Program-made: the position numbers and the translations under genes
Shown here: piece by piece, positions 56,356-64,000 of the stretch
How positions within the stretch are numbered: position 1 is the first letter of the stretch
Layout of the letters: each line of letters opens with the position of its first letter
DNA from: VXPQ01 sp964608315
GTDB taxonomy: Bacteria > Bacteroidota > Rhodothermia > Rhodothermales > VXPQ01
Assembly (NCBI GenBank): GCA_964608315.1
Contig: CAZSNF010000010.1
Span: 1 to 64,000, forward strand
Direction: 5' to 3'
DNA: 64,000 nt
Notes under the pieces: model-generated
The model's input: only the letters and a program-made list of their open reading frames with translations
What the model was told of the DNA's origin: nothing
Databases searched by the model: none

Positions 56356-56522
56356 AAGGATACCCTGACTAAACCTGCAAAGTTCAGAGGCTGCGAGGGG
56401 CGCTTTGCGCCCGCCATGCCCGAATCCGCAGCGTTTACCGCTGATTTCAACAACGCCATCGCAATGTCCTTTCCATGCGAACGCGAAGCGCTGATCGAAG
56501 CAGAGTTAATCAGCGTACCCTT
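56356..56522 (-). repeat. short MITE-like element (copy 6, reverse orientation)
   Basis: It runs from AAGGATACCCTGACTAAAC to GAGTTAATCAGCGTACCC and lacks the distal arm. Inner arms are GGGGCGCTTTGCGCC and GCGAACGCGAAGCGC. Its right end overlaps the SDR stop codon (TTA at 56521-56523 on this strand). Confidence 0.82.
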
Positions 56523-57336
56523 ACAATACATGCTTCGACCACCCGCCGTCCACGGGAAATCCCACGCCGGTTACGTAGGCGGCGCGCTTGCTTACGAGAA
56601 ACGCCGCGGCGGCGGCGAATTCCTCCGGGTCCGCAAGGCGCCGCAGCGCGCTGTTTTCAGCCCATCCAGACTCGATTTCTTCGACAGAAGCCCCTGACGT
56701 CGAGGCAAGATGCGCCGCCAGTTCCTTCAAACGTTCCGTACGCGTATACCCCGGCAGGATGGTGTTGACCGTAATGCCCGCCGGACCCAATTCCTCTGAA
56801 AGGGTCTTTGCAAAGCCTTGTACGCCGGCGCGCGTCGCATTGGAAAGGTACAGACTGGGAATCGGCCGTTTGGCTGAAATCGACGTGATCATCAGAATGC
56901 TGGCGTGCGGATCATCGGTCGCCGCCGCTGCCCGCAAATGCGGCAACGCCGCCCGGCACAACTGGATGGTGCCGACCAGACTCAACTCAATCGCCGTACG
57001 CCACGCTTCAAGGGACAAATCATCGATATAACCCGGCGGCGGACCGCCGGCGTTCGTCACCAGGATATGCAGCCCGCCGAAGTGCGCGGCGGCCTGATCG
57101 ATGGCCTCGTGCACGGCATGCTCGCCCGTTACGTCGCATGCAAGCGGCAGTACGCTTCCCGGATCGACGGCAGCCTCCTGCGCCAGGCGGTCGGCAGCCG
57201 CGACAATACGTTCTTCTTTCCGGGAACAGATCGCTATGCGGCAGCCCTCCCGGGCCAGCGTATGCGCAACAGCGTAGCCCAGCCCGCTGCTCGCGCCGGC
57301 TACGAATGCAGTTCGTCCCTTTACGCCAAGGTCCAT
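56521..57336 (-). CDS. SDR family oxidoreductase with a substituted catalytic motif
   Basis: The protein has 271 residues from the ATG at 57336 (MDLGVKGRTAFVAGASSGLG). The Rossmann glycine motif GASSGLG and NAGGPPPG are normal. The expected YxxxK is replaced: the aligned residues are SNATR (Ser and Arg) in LYLSNATRAGVQGFAKTLSE. A known SDR subgroup has this change, so the protein may use another mechanism or bind ligand only. GITVNTILPGYTRTERL and a C-terminal VDGGWSKHVL follow. The gene after it is apt. Confidence 0.85.
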   Translation of the reverse strand: MDLGVKGRTAFVAGASSGLGYAVAHTLAREGCRIAICSRKEERIVAAADRLAQEAAVDPGSVLPLACDVTGEHAVHEAIDQAAAHFGGLHILVTNAGGPPPGYIDDLSLEAWRTAIELSLVGTIQLCRAALPHLRAAAATDDPHASILMITSISAKRPIPSLYLSNATRAGVQGFAKTLSEELGPAGITVNTILPGYTRTERLKELAAHLASTSGASVEEIESGWAENSALRRLADPEEFAAAAAFLVSKRAAYVTGVGFPVDGGWSKHVL

Positions 57337-57517
57337 AATCTTTGGAATGCTTTGGTGAATGCTTGCTTTAAGGAGCGTACGAATGTGTCCCGCCCTTTGT
57401 GGGCGCCGGAGCAACTTCCCTAACGCGGGAGGCCATAGAGGTCGCTGCGCTTCTCCCGGGACGCGGGTGGAAATTTCCTGTACCGCGGTTCTGCGGCGGT
57501 AGCCGCCAGACCCTTCC

Positions 57518-58066
57518 CTACCCGTCGAAACGAAGAACGGATTCGACCGCGGCGGCGTCTCCAAGCCGATCCCGCCCCGACAGGAAATTCAGTTCCGCCA
57601 GAAACGAAAAGCCGACGGACTCCCCGCCGGCCGCCCGAATCATTTTCTCCGCCGCCGCCGCCGTCCCGCCCGTAGCGATCACGTCGTCATGGATCAGTAC
57701 GCGATCCCCTTCCACGACAGCGTCCCTGTGCATCTCGATACAATCCGTACCGTATTCAAGGTCGTACTCCATACGGTAAGTACGCCACGGCAACTTGCCC
57801 TTTTTGCGAATAATCGCGAACCCCGCGCCGAGTTCCCGCGCCAGCGATAAACCGAAAAGGAACCCGCGCGACTCAATCCCCGCCACCTTCGTAACGCCCG
57901 CATCGCGAAAAGGCCCCGCAAGCGCCTCGATAGCCTGCCGAAACAAAACGGGGTCCAGCAAGATCGGCGAGACATCCTTGAAAGCAATGCCGGGTTGGGG
58001 AAAATCCTGCACGGTGCGCACCGCATCGCGCAAGGCCTGGATGGATGTTTCGGAAGAAAAAGACAT
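57518..58066 (-). CDS. apt: adenine phosphoribosyltransferase
   Basis: The protein has 182 residues from the ATG at 58066 (MSFSSETSIQALRDAV). It salvages adenine to AMP using PRPP. The PRPP-binding loop is VLIHDDVIATGGTAAAAEKM near residue 123. FPQPGIAFKDVSPILLDP near 25 and VAGIESRGFLFG near 63 are characteristic of bacterial Apt. Length is normal. Confidence 0.96.
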   Translation of the reverse strand: MSFSSETSIQALRDAVRTVQDFPQPGIAFKDVSPILLDPVLFRQAIEALAGPFRDAGVTKVAGIESRGFLFGLSLARELGAGFAIIRKKGKLPWRTYRMEYDLEYGTDCIEMHRDAVVEGDRVLIHDDVIATGGTAAAAEKMIRAAGGESVGFSFLAELNFLSGRDRLGDAAAVESVLRFDG

Positions 58067-58149
58067 ACGGAACGGAATCAATTACAGCGTGGAATCGAAT
58101 CAGACGACGTAAAAACGAAAAGCGAACGGCGCGCGCCAACCGGAGCGCA

Positions 58150-59511
58150 TTATGGAACGAGTCCCTTGTCGTATTGCTCCTTGTACGCGCGAACCGCGCG
58201 GAAGATAGCGCTCGCCAGATAATCCTGCCCGGATTCGCTGGCCAGAAACGCCGCCTCGGACTCATTGGTTAAAAACCCCAGTTCGACAAGCACGGCGGGC
58301 ATGGAAGCGCCCCAAAGCACATAAAAACCGGCCTGCTTGACGCCCCGGTTCTTGCGGCGCACCCGTTGCTCGAACTGCTCCTGGATAAGCACGGCCAGTT
58401 GCTGGCTATGCTGCATATACGCGCTTTGCGTCAACGCCATGCGAATCAGCGATTCTTCGTTCATCTCCTCGTATTCCCGCTGGGAACTCTCCAGCTTCAC
58501 CACCTCGTTTTCCCGCTCCATCGTGTGGCGGGCCGCATTGCTCTTGTGCAGGCCAAGGAAATAGGTTTCCGTGCCGCTCGCCGCCGCGCTGCCCGCCGCA
58601 TTCGCATGAATCGAAATAAACAGTTTGCCTCCGTATTCGTTGGCGATGCGGCCCCGGTCGCTGAGCTCGATAAACCGGTCGTCCTCGCGCGTATATTCAA
58701 CCCGTACGCCGAGACGCTCTTTAAGGTACGCGCCGAGTTTCAACGAGACGGACAGGGCAATGTCCTTTTCAAGAATACCGTGCGCGCGCGCGCCCGAATC
58801 CTTGCCGCCATGCCCCGCATCGATCACCACGGTGTCCAGAAGCCAATGGCCGCCGACCGGGGCCTCTTCCGTGGGCGACAATTCTTCCTCGGACGCTCGC
58901 ATCCGGCCGGTGGCGCCTCCTTCAATGCCGGGCAACAGCTCGGTGGCCGGCGTAGCCAGCAGCGATATTCCCCGAACAGGGACCGGCCGAGGCTCCCGGA
59001 GCGCCTCCCATTGCCACGCATTCCGCTCGTCCGCATACGCAAGATTCACCAGTATATCGTCGGAATTCTCGTCCCGATACGCCGAGGCCCGCATGGATTC
59101 CCCGGAAACGAGGGTAAACCGAAAAAACAAGTGCCCCGCCTCTTCTTCCCCCGCATACCGGATCACAGGCCCCGCCACATCGTCCCGAACGTGATCAGAG
59201 GCCAGCCTCGTATTGAAAAGGACCACTTCCAGCCGCCCATCGGCAAGCAGGCGCGGCGCGCTGTAGGCCGCCACCGGACCGTCGGTATGAAATCGAACGA
59301 CGTACCCCTTGCCGTCGGATCGTTCAGTCAGGGAAATGCGCTCCACGTGCGGAACGGCGTCTTCTGAAACGACAGACGGCGCAGCGACAGCCCGAATGGG
59401 GCCCCAAAACGCTCCCGCCGCCAGAAGGACGAGCGCAACGGCGCAAAACCAAAACATTCCCCGCAAGGAAAATCCGGCGCGCATGGAAAAGCCCGGACGC
59501 AAGTAATGCAT
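58150..59511 (-). CDS. N-acetylmuramoyl-L-alanine amidase (Amidase_3)
   Basis: The protein has 453 residues from the ATG at 59511 (MHYLRPGFSMRAG); an ATG at 59484 is also possible. One N-terminal membrane or signal segment (FWFCAVALVLLAAGAFW) is followed by an AMIN-like domain (about 55-180). The zinc amidase has VIDAGHGGKDSGARAHGILE (first His and Glu), FISIHANAAGS (second His) and AVLVELGFLTNESEA (catalytic Glu). It cleaves the amide between MurNAc and the peptide during cell separation or remodelling. Confidence 0.93.
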   Translation of the reverse strand: MHYLRPGFSMRAGFSLRGMFWFCAVALVLLAAGAFWGPIRAVAAPSVVSEDAVPHVERISLTERSDGKGYVVRFHTDGPVAAYSAPRLLADGRLEVVLFNTRLASDHVRDDVAGPVIRYAGEEEAGHLFFRFTLVSGESMRASAYRDENSDDILVNLAYADERNAWQWEALREPRPVPVRGISLLATPATELLPGIEGGATGRMRASEEELSPTEEAPVGGHWLLDTVVIDAGHGGKDSGARAHGILEKDIALSVSLKLGAYLKERLGVRVEYTREDDRFIELSDRGRIANEYGGKLFISIHANAAGSAAASGTETYFLGLHKSNAARHTMERENEVVKLESSQREYEEMNEESLIRMALTQSAYMQHSQQLAVLIQEQFEQRVRRKNRGVKQAGFYVLWGASMPAVLVELGFLTNESEAAFLASESGQDYLASAIFRAVRAYKEQYDKGLVP

Positions 59512-59651
59512 CGTATTAGGGAAACGGTCGATGGAATCGCTTCCTCTGCATTTTGCGCTGGCGAAAGGGCGGGCGGCGGATGGGCAGATAAAAAATCGCA
59601 GCGCAATAACCCACACAAGCAATAAATATACGAATTTGTCTGGAAAAAATC

Positions 59652-59706
59652 AAGGATGCGCTGATTACAGGATACCCTCCGCTTACACAGTTTACAGGGC
59701 GCCCTC
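59652..59706 (+). repeat. MITE end relic fused to an IS256-like end
   Basis: AAGGATGCGCTGATTACAGG is followed by GATACCC and then ACACAGTTTACAGGGCGCCC (59687-59706), similar to the IS256-like ends at 25511-25559. Both element types have been at this site. Confidence 0.45.
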
Positions 59707-59808
59707 CAGGGCGCAAATCGCAGAGGCTGCGAGGAGTCGGCGACCACCATGCCGGCGCCGGCGAAAAAGGCGGGATGCAAGCGCGCCCGCATCCCGCCCA
59801 AAACCGCA

Positions 59809-60729
59809 TCACCAGTCCAGGGTATCGTTTCCGAGCAATTCTTGCAGGCGACGCTCCACAATCCGGTCCCGAAAACGCTCGCGCTCGGAAACCGCCTCTT
59901 GCAACTCTTGCAGTTTCTCCTCAAGCTGCTCCATCTCGCGGCGGCGATTTTCCTGCTTGAGTTCGAATATCTCTGTCAGCCGTTCCCGCAACGCGTCGAT
60001 GCTGTCCCGGCGCGCTTTCCCTTCTTCCATCGCGGCGAACTTGCGAGCCATGATCGACGCCTCGCGCTCCATGCGCTGCTCGCGCATCAACCGGTCGAAA
60101 AGGGCTTTGTCCATATCCTGGACGCCCTGGAAATAGCGCTGCATATGGATATCCGGGAATTCGCTCGCCGTGCGGGCCGCTTCCTCCGCATGCAGCGTCA
60201 TCTCCTCCATCATTTGTTGCAATTCGCTGGTCCTTCCTTCGGCGAAGCGATGTTGCAAATCCTGCATGCGTTTGGCCTGTTCGAACAGAATTTCGGCCTT
60301 CTGCTCCAGAATGGCCTCGGGCGGCGGGCCGTCGATAAACAAAGTCATGGCGTTTTCTCCCATGCCCGCACAGCCCCCATCTCGCAGGAGGCAATCGAAA
60401 CTGTCTGCGGGAGTTTTCAACCACAAACTGTCCCCTTCGAGAGCATACCGACGCCCATCTTGCAGTTGCAAGACCACGTCCCTGTCTGAAGCGAACACAG
60501 TCAACCCGCCCGCAGCCCCTTCGGGGGGAAATCCTTCCGGAAGATCGCCGGGATCCAATTGTCGTCCGTCCAGGAACACCGCGCCGTTCCTGATTTCCAG
60601 GGAACGATGCCCCGGGGGCATACCCTGAAGCGAATGGGCGTCAGGCTGCTGCGCCGCCGTTCCGGCAGCAAGGATCAGCATCGGGAGGACAAACACCCAG
60701 CCTTTGAAGTACCGGAAAAGAGAAGTCAT
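59809..60729 (-). CDS. exported coiled-coil protein of unknown function
   Basis: The protein has 306 residues with a signal peptide (WVFVLPMLILAAGTAAQ). Residues about 40-125 are strand-rich, with two Cys (CLLRDGGC) that could pair. Residues about 140-300 are a long charged coiled coil (RRREMEQLEEKLQELQEAVS). No family is recognised. A structural or envelope-stress role is possible. Its promoter region is a full MITE-like element. Confidence 0.6.
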   Translation of the reverse strand: MTSLFRYFKGWVFVLPMLILAAGTAAQQPDAHSLQGMPPGHRSLEIRNGAVFLDGRQLDPGDLPEGFPPEGAAGGLTVFASDRDVVLQLQDGRRYALEGDSLWLKTPADSFDCLLRDGGCAGMGENAMTLFIDGPPPEAILEQKAEILFEQAKRMQDLQHRFAEGRTSELQQMMEEMTLHAEEAARTASEFPDIHMQRYFQGVQDMDKALFDRLMREQRMEREASIMARKFAAMEEGKARRDSIDALRERLTEIFELKQENRRREMEQLEEKLQELQEAVSERERFRDRIVERRLQELLGNDTLDW

Positions 60730-60747
60730 GGCTTTACGATATTTGTT

Positions 60748-61007
60748 AAGGATACTCTGATCAAATCTGCTTCGATCAGCGCTTCGCGTTCGTGCGTACA
60801 GGACATCGTGATGGCGTCGTTGAAATCAGCGGTAAACGCTTCGGATTCGTGGCATAGCGGACGCGAAGCGCCCTTCGGGAGGCTGCGAGGAGCACGCTGG
60901 CTATGTCATTTCCTCATTATGTGGGACCTGCCACATTGCTTCGTCATTCCTTGCCAGCGCACTCCTCGCAAGCCTCTGAACTTTGCACATTTAATCAGAG
61001 TATCCTT
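60748..61007 (+). repeat. full-length MITE-like element (copy 7)
   Basis: Terminal repeats AAGGATACTCTGATCAAAT and TTTAATCAGAGTATCCTT enclose arm pairs GCGCTTCGCGT/ACGCGAAGCGC and GAGGAGCACGCTGGC/GCCAGCGCACTCCTC. Differences from copy 3 in one arm are matched in the other arm. Confidence 0.88.
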
Positions 61008-61065
61008 AGCAGGGTGCGTTACCTCCGATTTCCAGTAATGAACGGCGTGGTTCCGATGCGCATTG

Positions 61066-61920
61066 TCAACGGCGTTCCGAGGCGGGCGTCAACCCGGGAT
61101 TCCCCGATCCGGCAGGGAGCATTTCGAGCGGCGCCGCGGGCGTTTCCCAGCCCCCGGCCACCCCATCGCCGATATGCTGAATGCGCTGTTGCAGGTAAAT
61201 GACGTCGCTCTGATCGTCCCAGGCCGGTATCTCCAGGACGAACCCCGGCTGGGCAAGCGCGTCGTCCTCACCCTGTTCGTCCCCGGCAACCGCCGATTGC
61301 AGCGGCGCGGCGGCGCCAGCGGACGACGCGCCCGCCAGAACCGCTGAAGCAGGAGGTTCCGGCGCCGTTTCCGAAGGCGGGGCGGCGGCGGGAGCGCGAA
61401 GATCAGGGGAAGAAGCCGCGGCGAGCCCTGCATCCCCGGGCTGCACGTCGACCCCGCGATCCGCAGCCTCTCCGGCCGGAAAAAGCGCTTCGGGAGAAGC
61501 GAGGGAAGGAGTCGTTTCCGTAGGCGCAGGCGCCGCGGGACGGACCGCCACCGATTCGGTATCGGTCGAAGCTGGAGCCAGCGCATCCGTCCGAAACAAT
61601 CCGATGAGCGCGAACGCCGCCAGCATCGCGGCGATGGCCCCGACTGCAATACGCCTCGGCGCCCGCCACGCCACTCGTTTGCGGGACAGGGCGGGCCGGT
61701 CCCGCCGGGCGCCGGAGAGCGTCGTATGTTGCGCCGCCGCTTGCAGTACAGCCGCTACGGCCTCCGGATCGGGCCGCGCAGACCGGATGGCCGAGCGCGC
61801 ATCCAGCCAATCCTTCATTTCACGCAGGGAATCAGCCTCTTCCGCGCTCCCGGATTCGGCGTCCGGGGGCGGACCCGAACCTTCGTACAGTTCGAGAAGC
61901 CAAGCGTCTTTCTTTTCCAT
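61066..61920 (-). CDS. probable anti-sigma factor-like membrane protein
   Basis: The protein has 284 residues from the ATG at 61920 (MEKKDAWLLELYEGSGP). Residues 1-95 are cytoplasmic and charged (SLREMKDWLDARSAI). One membrane helix follows (VGAIAAMLAAFALIGLF, about 115-132). The rest is an Ala/Pro-rich periplasmic tail. It begins 14 bp after the ECF sigma factor stop, in the usual place of an anti-sigma factor. The classical zinc HxxxCxxC motif is absent, so the role is inferred from position. Confidence 0.6.
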   Translation of the reverse strand: MEKKDAWLLELYEGSGPPPDAESGSAEEADSLREMKDWLDARSAIRSARPDPEAVAAVLQAAAQHTTLSGARRDRPALSRKRVAWRAPRRIAVGAIAAMLAAFALIGLFRTDALAPASTDTESVAVRPAAPAPTETTPSLASPEALFPAGEAADRGVDVQPGDAGLAAASSPDLRAPAAAPPSETAPEPPASAVLAGASSAGAAAPLQSAVAGDEQGEDDALAQPGFVLEIPAWDDQSDVIYLQQRIQHIGDGVAGGWETPAAPLEMLPAGSGNPGLTPASERR

Positions 61921-61934
61921 GCCGGTTCGTCGTA

Positions 61935-62540
61935 TCAAGTGGTTCGTATTCCTTCGGCCTCCTCGCCGAGCTCTGTCCGCATCATTTTTTGCAGGTTGAG
62001 AAGCGCGTAACGCATTCGCCCCAGAGCCGTATTGATGGATACGTTCGTAAGCTCTGCAATCTCGCGGAACGTCATGCCGACTTCGTGGCGAAGCAGCAAT
62101 ACCTCGCGCTGTTCGCCCGATAGCCGCTCGACGCATTGCTCCATAAGGTCAATGCGCCGACGCATATCCACCTGCTCGTCAACCGCCGGCAAGGCGTCCG
62201 GCAACCGATCCCAGAAAGAATCCCCCTCGGCGTCCTTCATTTCGACGTCGGTCCATTTTTTCCGCTCGCGCATATGGTCGAAGACTGCATTGCGGGCAAT
62301 GCGCATGACCCAGGCCAGCCATTTCCCCTGCGCTTCATATGATCCGCGTTGCTTCTTCATGGCGCGAATGGCGCGAAAAAAGGTTTCCTGAAACAGGTCG
62401 TTCGCTACGTCCCGATCCCGCACCATACCCATCACATACCCGAATATGCGTTCCTGATGGCGCTCGACCAGTTGGCGAAACGCCTGCTGATCGTCTTGTT
62501 CAATGTATGCGACCGCAAGGGCCTCATCCGTACGATGCAT
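61935..62540 (-). CDS. ECF-family RNA polymerase sigma factor
   Basis: The protein has 201 residues from the ATG at 62540. Region 2 is QQAFRQLVERHQERIFGYVM with DVANDLFQETFFRAI. Region 4 is LSGEQREVLLLRHEVGMTFR, then EIAELTNVSINTALGRMRYA, a helix-turn-helix. It would direct RNA polymerase to envelope or stress promoters and is probably controlled by the downstream membrane protein. A short MITE-like element lies in its promoter region. Confidence 0.93.
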   Translation of the reverse strand: MHRTDEALAVAYIEQDDQQAFRQLVERHQERIFGYVMGMVRDRDVANDLFQETFFRAIRAMKKQRGSYEAQGKWLAWVMRIARNAVFDHMRERKKWTDVEMKDAEGDSFWDRLPDALPAVDEQVDMRRRIDLMEQCVERLSGEQREVLLLRHEVGMTFREIAELTNVSINTALGRMRYALLNLQKMMRTELGEEAEGIRTT

Positions 62541-62606
62541 TCGGAATGACGGATCGGACCGGATACAGAAAAAACGTCCTGCGCCCCGCTCCCGATCCTG
62601 CTCACA

Positions 62607-62770
62607 GGATACGCTGATTAAGTCCGCAAAGCTCATGGGCTGCGAGGGGCGCGTCACGTACGCAACGTACCGAATCTACGGTGTTTTTTGCTGATTTCAA
62701 CAATGCAGGCATGGCGTTCCGTACGTGCGAAAGCGATGCGTCGGGCGAAGCGGTTTTGATCAGGGTATCC
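62607..62770 (-). repeat. short MITE-like element (copy 8, reverse orientation)
   Basis: It runs from GGATACGCTGATTAAGTC to TTTTGATCAGGGTATCC and is about 164 bp. It has diverged more than the others (CGAAAGCGATGCGTCGGGCG). It lies between the divergent sigma-factor and ABC-permease genes. Confidence 0.75.
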
Positions 62771-63033
62771 TATTAGGGCCTGTTCCGTTGCAAGAACGAA
62801 GCAGGGCGCGAATTATTGTTTTACCGAAAACGCGATACCGGGCGCCGCGGGGAAAGATCGTTCAAGAAACCATTCGGGCGTCTTTTCATACAAGCCTCCG
62901 ATATTCTGATTGTCGAAGGCAGCGTCCGGAGCGCTTTCCCGGTCGAAAACGCCACGCGCCATGCCGTGCGCAGCGGCGTTATGATCCTCCGCATTTCCGG
63001 CCTCGTTTTTCCGTTCGATTCCCGCCGCGCGCG

Positions 63034-63795
63034 ATGACGTATTCGCTTACCTGGCTCCTGCGCCCTTTTACGATCCTGGGCAAATACTCGCTGCTGATTG
63101 CCCATGCGTTCGTTTCGCCGGACGATTTCCGCACGTATCGGAAGAATACCATCAGCCAGATGATCCGGATCGGCGTGGAATCGCTCCCGATCGTTGCGCT
63201 GGCCGCCGCCTTTTCCGGCGCCGTGACCACGGTGCAAGTATCCTACCAGCTGGTTTCCGTCTTTCTGCCCGCCACCGTAATCGGATCGGTCGTGGCCCCC
63301 TCCATCATTCTGGAGCTCGGCCCGGTCGTCACGGGATTTATTCTGGCGGGACGCGTCGGGGCGCGCATCGCCGCCGAACTGGGAACCATGCGCGTAACGG
63401 AACAGATCGACGCCCTCGAAACGATGGGCCTCAACTCGATAAGTTACCTGATCGCCCCCCGGATACTGGCGGGCGTCATCATGTTTCCCATGCTCTACGT
63501 GGCGGCCTGCGCCATCGGAATCGGAGGAGGCATTGTCGTAGCCAACCTTGGAGGCTACCTGACCACGCAGGAATTCGTGCAAGGCGCACGGAATTTCTTT
63601 CGTCCGTTCGATCCGTACTTCGGCCTGAGCAAGGCATTCGTTTTCGGATTCATCATCACTTCGATATCCTGTTACATGGGATATTTTACGGCCGGCGGCG
63701 CCGAGGGCGTGGGAAAAAGCACGACGCAAGCCGCCGTAATGAGTTGCGTGTTCATTCTTATAGCCGACCTGGTCCTCGCTGTCGCGCTTCTGTAA
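63034..63795 (+). CDS. mlaE: MlaE-family ABC transporter permease
   Basis: The protein has 253 residues from the ATG at 63034; longer starts give no membrane-protein sequence. The MlaE family motifs are SLPIVALAAAFSGAVTTVQV near 50, PVVTGFILAGRVGARIAAEL near 97 and GTMRVTEQIDALETMGLN near 118, with five to six membrane helices. It is the inner-membrane permease of phospholipid transport (Mla/Mce) that keeps outer-membrane lipid asymmetry. The ATPase gene follows 13 bp later. Confidence 0.9.
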   Translation: MTYSLTWLLRPFTILGKYSLLIAHAFVSPDDFRTYRKNTISQMIRIGVESLPIVALAAAFSGAVTTVQVSYQLVSVFLPATVIGSVVAPSIILELGPVVTGFILAGRVGARIAAELGTMRVTEQIDALETMGLNSISYLIAPRILAGVIMFPMLYVAACAIGIGGGIVVANLGGYLTTQEFVQGARNFFRPFDPYFGLSKAFVFGFIITSISCYMGYFTAGGAEGVGKSTTQAAVMSCVFILIADLVLAVALL

Positions 63796-63808
63796 AGGAC
63801 TATCCCGC

Positions 63809-64000
63809 ATGATCCGGCTCGAACATATCAGCAAACAGTTTAACAATACGACCGTGCTTCGCGACGTCTCTCTGGATATTCCCGAGGGGGAAACGCTGGC
63901 GATCATCGGACGGTCGGGGTCCGGCAAAAGCGTGCTTATGAAACATGCGGTCGGCCTGCTCACGCCCGACGAAGGGCGCGTGTTCGTGGACGACGCCAAC
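63809..64000 (+). CDS. ABC transporter ATP-binding protein, MlaF-like (partial, runs off the window)
   Basis: The first 64 codons are present. They read MIRLEHISKQFNNTTVLRDV, a typical ABC ATPase start, and Walker A GRSGSGKSVLMKHAVGLL with the MlaF-like Val-Leu-Met-Lys after the P-loop. The position directly after mlaE supports an Mla/Mce-type ATPase. The remaining domains are outside the window. Confidence 0.88.
   Translation, partial: MIRLEHISKQFNNTTVLRDVSLDIPEGETLAIIGRSGSGKSVLMKHAVGLLTPDEGRVFVDDAN

Noticed and set aside
62725..63033. N-terminal extension of the MlaE-like permease
   Set aside because: The extra 103 residues are Arg/Pro-rich, partly derived from the MITE-like copy, and precede a normal MlaE start at 63034.

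Overview
The window looks like chromosomal DNA of a high-GC Bacteroidota-type bacterium, most plausibly a Rhodothermota/Rhodothermales-like lineage. This is inferred from the protein families: a TonB receptor paired with a DUF4249 lipoprotein, FG-GAP and choice-of-anchor B secreted propellers, several Tat-exported sugar isomerases and dehydrogenases, a BCCT transporter, a Tsx-like porin and a class II DAHP synthase. No rRNA is present, so the taxonomy is only an inference.

Layout. 0.5-6.3 kb holds three secreted beta-propeller or repeat proteins. 6.8-10.5 kb holds moeA, moaA (opposite strand) and a MATE exporter. 10.8-13.2 kb holds a Spy-like periplasmic protein and two exported proteins of unknown function. 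13.2-15.0 kb is a mobile-element scar: a tyrosine recombinase lacking its catalytic C-terminus, a hairpin-rich stretch and an AT-rich stretch. 15.0-19.5 kb is a four-gene minus-strand cluster of exported sugar enzymes. 19.8-27.1 kb holds a Tsx-like porin, a BCCT transporter, a large PIG-L deacetylase, an IS256-family relic, a DUF6580 membrane protein and an outer-membrane protein.

27.2-43.6 kb is an accessory defence island. Its core is a three-gene operon with overlapping stops and starts: a helicase with DUF1998 and a terminal nuclease-like domain, a SNF2/DrmD-like helicase, and an Eco57I-type adenine methylase. It resembles DISARM but has a different domain arrangement. After it come small coiled-coil/membrane genes, a VapBC-type toxin-antitoxin pair and tandem hairpin repeats. 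43.7-46.7 kb is a second exported sugar-oxidation cluster (TIM-barrel isomerase, small Tat protein, GMC oxidoreductase). 47.0-50.1 kb is McrBC, next to tRNA-Thr(CGT). 50.5-64 kb returns to housekeeping and envelope genes: class II DAHP synthase, TonB receptor/DUF4249, mnmA, an SDR, apt, an amidase, a coiled-coil exported protein, an ECF sigma factor with a putative anti-sigma, and the start of an Mla-type ABC transporter.

Two features tie the window together. First, the defence genes carry unstable simple repeats: C15 in the helicase, G12 and ten GACCC units in the methylase, and G17 just upstream of mcrB. Two of the tracts sit exactly where the reading frame is broken, which suggests phase-variable defence, although assembly error must be excluded. 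Second, a family of about 165- or 260-bp palindromic, MITE-like elements occurs in at least seven substantial copies plus relics. Their arms covary between copies, and their ends often supply or abut stop codons of flanking genes. No CRISPR array was found.
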